Positions 26,616 to 33,154 of a DNA stretch of 40,751 nt are shown piece after piece. Location: NCBI GenBank assembly GCA_016779385.1, contig JADHNT010000012.1, forward strand, positions 1 to 40,751. The letters run 5' to 3'. Position 1 is the stretch's first letter; each line of letters starts with the position of its first letter. This DNA comes from Pseudomonadales bacterium (lineage in GTDB: Bacteria > Pseudomonadota > Gammaproteobacteria > Pseudomonadales > Azotimanducaceae). The translations under genes and the position numbers were made by a program. Below the pieces are notes generated by a model, which made no database searches, had not been told where the DNA came from, and saw only the letters and a program-made list of their open reading frames with translations.

Positions 26616-27369
26616 GCGCCAGCCGACGCTCGGCGACCGCCCGTAAGCCCTCCTCTACGCTCCGCGCCAGCGCCTTCCGGGGCGCGGCAGGGAGCGCGGG
26701 CAAACGCTCAACCTCTACCGCCACCGCCGGCGCGCGGGCTAGACGCAGGACGCTTTCTAAGAGCGTATCGTCCCCTAGAAACGCCGGCGCCGGGCTGAGG
26801 CGCCCCGCCCCATCGCAGTAGCGTAAAAAGAGCGGCTGCACAGGGACGCCGGTGCGGGCCGCGAGCTCAAAGCCCATGGGCTTCAGTGGCGCGACGCCAA
26901 CGCCATCGGTGGTCGTACCTTCCGGAAAAAACAGTAGGGACCGCGCCTGAAGCCCTTTCGCAAGCGCCGGCAGCGCCCGGTAGCTGCGAAAGGCTGAGGT
27001 CCGATCAATGAAGGCCATACCCAGGCCCCGGGCGAAGGGTCCGATCACGGGCCACCGACCCACCTCCGCCTTGGCCAAAAAACGCGTCTCCGAAGCCGGC
27101 GGCAGCAGCGCGGACAGCACCACCACGTCGAGCCAGGAGATGTGGTTGACCACGATGAGCTGAGGCGAGGCGGGCAGGGCGAGAGGCGCCGGGAGGCGCA
27201 CAGAGAAGGCGTGGCATAGGGCCCAGGATCCCCAGCGAAGGCATCGGCGCTGCAGGCTCGGCCAGCGGGCCGTGGCCGTGACGCTGAGCAGGAGCCCCAG
27301 CAAGGTGAGTATCACAAAGGGAAGGCGCAGAACGCAGCGCCCCCCTTGCCTGAGCCTGGTCATGGCCAT
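26536..27369 (-). CDS. 1-acyl-glycerol-3-phosphate/lyso-ornithine-lipid O-acyltransferase (PlsC domain, OlsA-like)
   Basis: The 277-residue protein has an N-terminal membrane segment (LRLPFVILTLLGLLLSVT) and the PlsC motifs NHISWLD (75-81, with the His-x4-Asp catalytic pair), a GMAFIDR block near 118 and FPEGT (148-152). GGAGACGGTTC precedes the ATG. PlsC proteins acylate lysophosphatidate; OlsA relatives acylate lyso-ornithine lipid. The OlsB-like neighbour, facing it with an 80-base overlap, suggests the second role, but a plain lysophosphatidate acyltransferase is possible. Confidence 0.88.
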   Translation of the reverse strand: MAMTRLRQGGRCVLRLPFVILTLLGLLLSVTATARWPSLQRRCLRWGSWALCHAFSVRLPAPLALPASPQLIVVNHISWLDVVVLSALLPPASETRFLAKAEVGRWPVIGPFARGLGMAFIDRTSAFRSYRALPALAKGLQARSLLFFPEGTTTDGVGVAPLKPMGFELAARTGVPVQPLFLRYCDGAGRLSPAPAFLGDDTLLESVLRLARAPAVAVEVERLPALPAAPRKALARSVEEGLRAVAERRLAPRPPFRGMSFLRRSPGSDGPPQGVAG

Positions 27370-27467
27370 GAACCGTCTCCGCGGGACAAGGTGCGGGGCA
27401 TTTTCCCCCCACCTCCCTTACCATGGCGTGACGACCCGATGACCAAGCTATGACGAGGGGGCTCAGC

Positions 27468-28139
27468 ATGGAACTCTACGACGCCTTTCGCGGCACCTTT
27501 GCGGCGCGCCACTTCACCGACGATCCGGTCAGCGACGAAACCGTCGCCCGCCTTCTCGAGGAAGCACGCTTTGCCCCCAGCGGTGGCAATCGGCAAGGCT
27601 GGCGCGTGGTGGCGGTGCGAAGCCCCGAGACCCGCGCAGCCCTCGAGCCTCTCATGCTGCCCACCATGCAGCGCTATGTGGCCGAACAGCGCGCGGGGCT
27701 AAGCCCCTGGAACTCCCTTGGACCTTCTACCGTGAGCGCGGAGACCTGCGCGGAAACGGACGTGCCCGACGCCCTTCTCGCCCCCCTGCGCACGGCGCCC
27801 GTGCTGCTCTTCCTCTTTGTGGATCTGGGTAAGGTCGCGGCGATGGATCAGCACCTAGAGCGCGTGGGGGTGATTAGCGGGGCGTCCATCTACCCCTTTG
27901 CCTGGAACATTCTGCTGGCTGCCCACGCAGAGGGGCTGGGAGGAACCCTGACCACCTTCCTGGCCCCGGAGGAACATGCCGTGGCGGAACTTCTTGAGGT
28001 TCCGGAGCACTACGCCTTCGCCGCCATGATCCCCCTAGGGGTACCGAGCAAGCGCCTGACCAAGCTGCGGCGTAACCCCGTGTCGTCCTTTACGACGCTG
28101 GAGCGCTTTACGGGACCGGCGCTTCCGGAGGCGCCCTAA
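27468..28139 (+). CDS. Nitroreductase family FMN oxidoreductase
   Basis: The 223-residue protein shows the nitroreductase N-terminus (RGTFAARHFTDDPVSDETVARLLEEARFAPSGGNRQGWRVV), including the FMN-phosphate-binding Arg-rich segment and the SGGNRQ block, and the late block GASIYPFAWNILLAAHAEGLGGTLTTF. Such enzymes reduce nitro groups, quinones or enones with NAD(P)H; the natural substrate is unknown. AGGGGG precedes the ATG at 27468, favouring it over an ATG at 27450. It is divergent from the PlsC gene (98 bases apart) and its TAA shares CTAA with the stop of the convergent desaturase. Confidence 0.9.
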   Translation: MELYDAFRGTFAARHFTDDPVSDETVARLLEEARFAPSGGNRQGWRVVAVRSPETRAALEPLMLPTMQRYVAEQRAGLSPWNSLGPSTVSAETCAETDVPDALLAPLRTAPVLLFLFVDLGKVAAMDQHLERVGVISGASIYPFAWNILLAAHAEGLGGTLTTFLAPEEHAVAELLEVPEHYAFAAMIPLGVPSKRLTKLRRNPVSSFTTLERFTGPALPEAP

Positions 28140-29041
28140 GCGAGGGGCGGCCCCGCCTTAAGCACTCCGGCGGCCTGCATTTGTCGAGTCGTCAGCCCCT
28201 CTCCGTTCGGTGCCCAGCCCGGCGGGCAGAGGAGCACCCCCCACCGCGCACGGAGCCCTTGCGCGGCCGCGAGATCCCGGCCCAGGGCCCGCCAGCTGGC
28301 CGTGGTGACGATCCAGGGGTTGGCCGAACGAATCGGGGTGAGCACCCCGAAGTCGGGGGCTTCGCGCTCCTCCGCAAAGGTGCCGAAAAGCTTGTCCCAA
28401 ATAATGAGCGTGCCCCCGTAGTTTTTATCGAGGTAAGACAAGTTACTGGCGTGGTGAACGCGATGGTGCGCCGGGGTGACGAACACCGCTTCGAACCACC
28501 GGGGCATGCGCTTGATGTGCTGCGTGTGGGGCCAGAACATGTAGGTGATGTTCACTTGCAGGGCAAGCATGACCGCCAGCGGCTCGAAGCCCAGGAGCGC
28601 CACGGGCAGGTAGAACCAGGGCTCATAGAGCGCTTCCACCACGGACTGGCGGAGCGCTGTCGCCCCTAGGTTGTACTGGGTGCTGGAGTGATGAACGATG
28701 TGCGCCGCCCAGCCCAAGCGAACTTCGTGCAGCACGCGGTGGTGCCAATAGAACGCGAAATCTACCGCCAAGTAGCACAGCACAAAGGTAAGGGGCGTGG
28801 TATCCAGCTGCCAGGGCGCGAACTGGCTCGCAAAGAACATTGCCCCAAAGAACACCCCGCGCATGAGCACCTGGACCCCGGTGTAGGCCAGCCCCGTCGC
28901 GATGCTGCAGAGCGTGTCCTTAAGGCGGTAAAAGTGGGTGTTCCCCCGAAGCTCAAGGAGCGCCTCGAAAAGCACCAGGGCGCCGTAAAACCAAAGGGCG
29001 CCGGCGGCAAAGCCCTCAAGCTCCGCTTCCAGATTGCCCAT
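28136..29041 (-). CDS. Sterol desaturase / fatty acid hydroxylase family protein
   Basis: The 301-residue integral membrane protein has the di-iron histidine clusters HHRVLHE (100-106), HIVHH (114-118), HTQH (172-175) and HHRVHHA (192-198), followed by NYGGTLIIWDKLFGTF, all typical of the family. Several hydrophobic helices surround them. Members hydroxylate or desaturate sterols, carotenoids or lipids using O2; the substrate is unknown. It is the last gene of the long minus-strand run and follows a 52-residue membrane protein gene by 3 bases. A lipid substrate would fit the nearby acyltransferases, but this is only inference. Confidence 0.92.
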   Translation of the reverse strand: MGNLEAELEGFAAGALWFYGALVLFEALLELRGNTHFYRLKDTLCSIATGLAYTGVQVLMRGVFFGAMFFASQFAPWQLDTTPLTFVLCYLAVDFAFYWHHRVLHEVRLGWAAHIVHHSSTQYNLGATALRQSVVEALYEPWFYLPVALLGFEPLAVMLALQVNITYMFWPHTQHIKRMPRWFEAVFVTPAHHRVHHASNLSYLDKNYGGTLIIWDKLFGTFAEEREAPDFGVLTPIRSANPWIVTTASWRALGRDLAAAQGLRARWGVLLCPPGWAPNGEGLTTRQMQAAGVLKAGPPLA

Positions 29042-29044
29042 GGG

Positions 29045-29203
29045 CTAGCTTTGCAGCCGCTTGGCGTCTAAGCGCAGACGCCCCAGAGCCAGGGTCCCCA
29101 GCACGGCCAAGAGGATCGGCGCCATGGGCGGCCCCCCAAGCAGCGCGACCACAATAATGGCCGCGGCCCAGGCCAGGCTCTGCATCACCATCATTTTCCC
29201 CAT
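29045..29203 (-). CDS. Small hydrophobic membrane protein, 52 residues, unknown function
   Basis: The frame from ATG 29203 to TAG 29045 encodes 52 residues. GGAGGGG lies 7 bases upstream of the ATG, a strong site. The protein has two hydrophobic stretches (AWAAAIIVVALLGG and PMAPILLAVLGTLALG) separated by a Gly-Pro-Pro turn and a basic tail (RLRLDAKRLQS), so a two-helix membrane hairpin is likely. Its stop is 3 bases before the desaturase ATG, so coupling is expected and it may be a partner of that enzyme. I do not recognise a family. The rhodanese gene ends 63 bases upstream. Confidence 0.65.
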   Translation of the reverse strand: MGKMMVMQSLAWAAAIIVVALLGGPPMAPILLAVLGTLALGRLRLDAKRLQS

Positions 29204-29266
29204 CTCAAAGCCCCTCCTACCTTCTCAACGCCTTATCTTGTCCCGCAAGCGTTTCAAGCGCTGCGC

Positions 29267-29674
29267 TCACGCCCGGGGCGGGGCCTTCTCGATAGGCCCG
29301 CCCGCGGCTTCCCAGCCCTTAAAGCCGTCGCGCAGGTGGGCCACCTTCTCTAGCCCCATGTGCTGCACCAGCTGGGTGGAAATGGCGGATCGCCAGCCCG
29401 AGGCGCAGTGGAAAACAAAGGTTTTATCTTCCCCAAACTCTTCCTTGAAGTAGGGGCTCTCCGGATCCACCCAAAATTCCAGCATGCCCCGAGGGCAATG
29501 GAAGCTCCCCGGAATGAAACCATCGCGCTGCCGTTCCCGCACGTCGCGAAGATCCACGATGAGCACGTCGTCGCGCTCGAGCAGAGCCTGCCCGGCTTCG
29601 CTATCGATTTCTTCGATCTGGGCTCGGGCCGCGGCCACAAGGGATGCGGCGGAATGTTTAAGGGGTTTGGCCAT
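29267..29674 (-). CDS. Rhodanese-domain sulfurtransferase
   Basis: The 135-residue single-domain protein has DDVLIVDLRDVRERQRDGFIPGS and the active-site loop CASGWRS (C90, R95), the standard length for a sulfur-atom-carrying rhodanese. C90 would hold the persulfide. It has no signal peptide, so it acts in the cytoplasm. AAGGAG lies 7 bases before the ATG; the PLP enzyme gene ends 2 bases upstream. The pairing with a desulfurase-like enzyme suggests a sulfur relay, although that neighbour lacks the usual catalytic Cys. Confidence 0.93.
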   Translation of the reverse strand: MAKPLKHSAASLVAAARAQIEEIDSEAGQALLERDDVLIVDLRDVRERQRDGFIPGSFHCPRGMLEFWVDPESPYFKEEFGEDKTFVFHCASGWRSAISTQLVQHMGLEKVAHLRDGFKGWEAAGGPIEKAPPRA

Positions 29675-29676
29675 GG

Positions 29677-30927
29677 CTAGGCTCCTTTTTTCTGTGCATC
29701 AGCCTTCGGCGGCGTACGCGCCGAAAGCACCTGAATCAGCCGGTCTACTTCGTCTATGGTGTTGTAGTGCGCGAAGGACACGCGCACCACTCCACCCTCC
29801 CCCGCCAGCCCCAGGTGCTCAATCAGGCGTCGAGCATGGAAGTCCCCGTAGCGAACGGCCACCTGGGCGGCTTCCACGGCCTGGGCCACGGCGCCGGCGT
29901 CCCAGCCCGCAAGACGAAAGCTGATGATCGGCAGGCGATCCGCTGCCAGACCATCCGTGCTGCCAACGATGTCGACGTCCGGGCGACTGCGGAGATAGGC
30001 CAGGAGGCGCTCCGCCAAGCGCCCTTCGTGGGCGGCGATGGCCTCAAAAGCCGCATCGAGGGCGTCCGATCCCTCGACCCCCGGCGCGGCATGCTGACCC
30101 AGGGCCTCTAGGTAGGGAGTGATGGCAGCGGCCGCCGCCGCGAGCTCGTAATTGGGGTTGCCAGGCTCAAGCTTCTTCGGCACCGCGTCGATGAAGTGGT
30201 GATATTGCGGCTCCAGCGCTTCAAGGCGGGCGCGGCGCCCCCAAAGCACGCCCTGATGGGGGCCAAAGGTTTTATAGAGGGAGAAGGCGAGGTAATCGAT
30301 GGGCAGGCGGGCCACGTTGATCCGCCGGTGCGGCGCGTAGGCAACGGCATCCACCGCCAGCTGCGCCCCCGCCCCCTGAACCCGCTCGCCAATGGCCTCC
30401 AGAGGCATCACTTGCCCTAGGATGTTGGACGCCCAGGTAACGGCGACGAGGCGCGTTTTCGGCCCCAGAAGCGCGTCAAGATCCTCCAAGCGCGGCACCC
30501 GGGTCTGGGGATCAAGCGCCCAAAACCGGAAGGTCACGCCCCGCTCCGCCAGCACCTGCCAGGGGCCAATGTTCGACTCGTGATCAAACACCGTGAGGAT
30601 CACCTCATCGCCCGGGGCGAACTGCGGAGCCAGGGCCCGGGCCAGGAGCTGGAAACCCCCGGTGGTGGAAGGCGTGAGCACCACTTCCTCGGCTTCGGGC
30701 GCGCCGATCAGGCGTGCAAGGGCGGCGCGATGGGACGCCAAGGCGTCGGCAGCGGCCTGGGACCGGGGATAGGTACCGCCGGTTTGGACATTGGAATGGC
30801 GGAGATAGGCCGTCATCGCCTCTACCGAGGCCTCGAGAATTTGCGTGCCCCCGGCGTTATCAAAATAGGCCCAGCCATCGTCGAGGCCGCAAAAGGCATC
30901 ACGGGCAAAGGCAAGGGGAAAGGTCAT
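29677..30927 (-). CDS. Cysteine-desulfurase-like PLP enzyme (class V aminotransferase, VC1184 type) lacking catalytic Cys
   Basis: The 416-residue class V aminotransferase has YFDNAGGTQ near the start, AVDAVAYAPHR with the PLP-N1 Asp (D193) and the PLP Lys in FSLYKTFGPHQGVLWG (K219). The block VRYGDFHARRLIEHLG aligns with the VRTGHHCAxPL block of SufS-type enzymes, with His364 where the catalytic Cys should be. The only Cys I see is C13. It is thus unlikely to be a true cysteine desulfurase, although automated annotation may call it one. The ATG overlaps the ABC ATPase stop (ATGA) and rhodanese follows after 2 bases. Confidence 0.88.
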   Translation of the reverse strand: MTFPLAFARDAFCGLDDGWAYFDNAGGTQILEASVEAMTAYLRHSNVQTGGTYPRSQAAADALASHRAALARLIGAPEAEEVVLTPSTTGGFQLLARALAPQFAPGDEVILTVFDHESNIGPWQVLAERGVTFRFWALDPQTRVPRLEDLDALLGPKTRLVAVTWASNILGQVMPLEAIGERVQGAGAQLAVDAVAYAPHRRINVARLPIDYLAFSLYKTFGPHQGVLWGRRARLEALEPQYHHFIDAVPKKLEPGNPNYELAAAAAAITPYLEALGQHAAPGVEGSDALDAAFEAIAAHEGRLAERLLAYLRSRPDVDIVGSTDGLAADRLPIISFRLAGWDAGAVAQAVEAAQVAVRYGDFHARRLIEHLGLAGEGGVVRVSFAHYNTIDEVDRLIQVLSARTPPKADAQKKGA

Positions 30928-31646
30928 GGTTCGCTAGGCTCCTCTGGGGCAACGCCCGGGGACAGAAAGGCCCGTACCGCCGCCGGCGCTTCCGGGCCAA
31001 AAAAGCGTACTGCAGGTAGGGGCATGGTGAGCTGGCCCTCCCGAAGCAGCGCCACAGCATCGGCCCAGTGTTCGGCGAAGGCAAGGTCATGGGTCACGGT
31101 CAGCAAAGCCACACCGCGGGCTGTCAGTCCCCGAAGCACAGCGCCCAGCTCCGCAGTGCGCTCCGGGTCCAGCGCGGACGTCGGTTCATCAAAGAGGAGC
31201 ACCGCTGGCCTGAGCGCCAGGGCCCGGGCGATGGCGACCCGCTGCTGCTGCCCCCCGGAAAGGGCGCCAGGCATTTTACCGGCAAACGCATCAAGACCCA
31301 CCTGGGCGAGGGCATCAAGTGCTCGCTCCTCCGCTTCCCCCGCGCCCAAGCCCTGTGCTGCGCGCAGGGCTAAGGTGACGTTGCCGAGCGCATCAAGATG
31401 GGGGAAGAGGCGAAAATCTTGGAAAACGAGGCCCAGGCCTGCGGTGGGATCGGCAAGAGACAGCATGCCCCTATCCAAGGCCTCGAGACCCATAATGCAC
31501 CGCAGAAGCGATGACTTCCCGGCCCCGGAGGGGCCCAGGAGGCAAAGGTGCTCGCCCGGCGCGAGCTCAAGGGAAAGACCCGCAAAGAGCTCATCATCGC
31601 CGAAGGCTTTCCTGGCGCCCCGAAGGCTGAGCACCACGGCGCTCAC
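30924..31646 (-). CDS. Polar amino-acid ABC importer, ATP-binding protein
   Basis: The 240-residue ATPase has Walker A GPSGAGKSS (38-46), Q-loop Gln76 (VFQDFRLFPH), signature LSGGQQQR (129-136), Walker B VLLFDEPTSALD (149-160) and the H-loop His186 (TVTHD). It belongs to the glutamine/cystine-type importers. The stretch between Walker A and the Q-loop is roughly 20 residues shorter than in typical members, so part of the beta-subdomain seems trimmed. GTG start overlaps the permease stop (GTGA), and the stop overlaps the next ATG (ATGA). Confidence 0.93.
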   Translation of the reverse strand: MSAVVLSLRGARKAFGDDELFAGLSLELAPGEHLCLLGPSGAGKSSLLRCIMGLEALDRGMLSLADPTAGLGLVFQDFRLFPHLDALGNVTLALRAAQGLGAGEAEERALDALAQVGLDAFAGKMPGALSGGQQQRVAIARALALRPAVLLFDEPTSALDPERTAELGAVLRGLTARGVALLTVTHDLAFAEHWADAVALLREGQLTMPLPAVRFFGPEAPAAVRAFLSPGVAPEEPSEP

Positions 31647-32305
31647 GAGGGGCGGCCCAAACGCCGCTCGAGCCGACGCACCATGGCCACTAGGGGCAAG
31701 AGGATGAGCAAATAAAGCCCTGCCGCAGCGATGAGAGGCGTGGGGTTGGCCTCGAGGGCCTGAGCCTGGGTGGCCTGCTTCAATAGGTCCGGCATGGCAA
31801 CCACGGAGGCCAGGGCCGTGTCCTTCAGCACATTAATGCTATTTCCCGTCAGGGGCGGAATGACCAAGCGGAAGGCCTGGGGCAGCACGATCAGGCGCAG
31901 AATTTGCGGAAAGCTCAGCCCGAGCACCCGCCCCGCTTCGCTTTGCCCCTCGGGTACGGCTTCAATGCCGGCGCGCACGATCTCTGAAGTATAGGCGCTA
32001 GAAACCGCCGCCAGCGCCAGGGTTGCAGAGGCAAAGGCGCTGAGAGAAAGGCCCACAAAGGGCAGCGCGTAATAGACCAGAATGAGGAGCACCAGCACGG
32101 GCAAGGCCCGGAATACATCCACATAGGCCCGCACGAAGGCCCGCAGGGGCGCAGGGCCGTAGAGTCCGAGAAGCGCGAGGGCCAAGCCGCCTAGCCAGCC
32201 CAGCACGATGCTCAGGGCCCCCAGCTGAAGGGTCAGAAGGAGCCCCTCCCAGAGCAGGGGCCAGGCCCGCAGCAGCACCTCACCGTTAAAGAAGGTCTCA
32301 AGCAT
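31643..32305 (-). CDS. Polar amino-acid ABC importer, permease
   Basis: The 220-residue membrane protein has about five transmembrane helices and the HisM-type pattern RAYVDVFRALPVLVLLILVYYALP, SAYTSEIVRAGIEAVPEGQSEAGRVLGLS and the coupling-helix region FPQILRLIVLPQAFRLVIPPLTGNSINVLKDTALAS. There is one permease gene, so it should act as a homodimer. The gene starts 2 bases after the binding protein gene and overlaps the ATPase start by 4 bases. Confidence 0.94.
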   Translation of the reverse strand: MLETFFNGEVLLRAWPLLWEGLLLTLQLGALSIVLGWLGGLALALLGLYGPAPLRAFVRAYVDVFRALPVLVLLILVYYALPFVGLSLSAFASATLALAAVSSAYTSEIVRAGIEAVPEGQSEAGRVLGLSFPQILRLIVLPQAFRLVIPPLTGNSINVLKDTALASVVAMPDLLKQATQAQALEANPTPLIAAAGLYLLILLPLVAMVRRLERRLGRPS

Positions 32306-32307
32306 GG

Positions 32308-33105
32308 CTAGGGGGCTTGGGGACGCGGCAGGACCGTGACCGTACTGCTATCAGCAGCCGGCGCCTGCCCAAACCATTTCTCGTGAAGCGCGGCCAGGGT
32401 GCCATTGCGCTTCAGTTCTCCGAGCGCCGCATCTAGAGGCTCGAGTACGGCGCTGTCCTTCGCCAGCATGAAGGCGTAGCGCTCGCCGGTCTCGATGCGC
32501 TCGGCGATGCGCAGGAAGGGCTTGTCCTTGGCGTAGTACAACAGGGAGGGAATATCGGAGAGGTAGGCATCAATGCGACGGCTCTGCAGATCGAGCATGG
32601 CCGGCGCCAGGCCCTCGTAGCGCGCGAGGGCTCCGATGCCGTAGCGCTCCCGGGCCGCCGTTGCCCAGATATCTCCGGTGGAGCCCGTATCCACGCCCAC
32701 CCGCCGGCCCTTCAGATCTTCAAGGCTTTCCACGGGGCTGGACCTCAGCACCGTGAGGGACTGGTCGCTGTCGTAGAAGGGCTGGGTAAAGGCTACTTGG
32801 CCCAGGCGCTGAGGCGTCACGGAAATGGAAGACGCGGCCACATCGATGCGCCCAGACTGCACCGCGGCAAAAAGACCGTTAAAGGGAATGTTGCGAAGTT
32901 CAAGATCCCGGCCCAGGGCCTCCGCAAGGGCCCGGGCGAGATCGATCTCAAAACCCACGTATTGCCCACCCCGCGCCTGGAACTCCCAAGGCACGTTGCC
33001 AATGTTCGCCCCCACCACCAGGGGCTCCGCGCGAAGACTTTGGGCCGCGATCAAAACCCCGAGAAGAAACAGGGACCAAGCCCCGCGCCGAAAGGTCACG
33101 CTCAC
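32308..33105 (-). CDS. Polar amino-acid ABC importer, periplasmic binding protein
   Basis: The 265-residue protein has a Sec signal peptide (basic RR, then WSLFLLGVLIAAQSLRA, cleavage near residue 25). The mature part is a family 3 solute-binding protein: PWEFQARGGQYVGFEIDLARALAEALGR, VAASSISVTPQRLGQVAFTQPFYD and GRRVGVDTGSTGDIWA. The substrate is a polar amino acid; cystine, glutamine or similar cannot be separated by reading. Two GTG codons compete (33117 and 33105); I chose 33105, six bases after a GGAG within a purine-rich stretch. Uup lies 49 bases upstream. Confidence 0.93.
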   Translation of the reverse strand: MSVTFRRGAWSLFLLGVLIAAQSLRAEPLVVGANIGNVPWEFQARGGQYVGFEIDLARALAEALGRDLELRNIPFNGLFAAVQSGRIDVAASSISVTPQRLGQVAFTQPFYDSDQSLTVLRSSPVESLEDLKGRRVGVDTGSTGDIWATAARERYGIGALARYEGLAPAMLDLQSRRIDAYLSDIPSLLYYAKDKPFLRIAERIETGERYAFMLAKDSAVLEPLDAALGELKRNGTLAALHEKWFGQAPAADSSTVTVLPRPQAP

Positions 33106-33154
33106 CGTGTACTCCACTCCCCTTTTCCTAACATGAGCCTAGCACCAATTGGGC

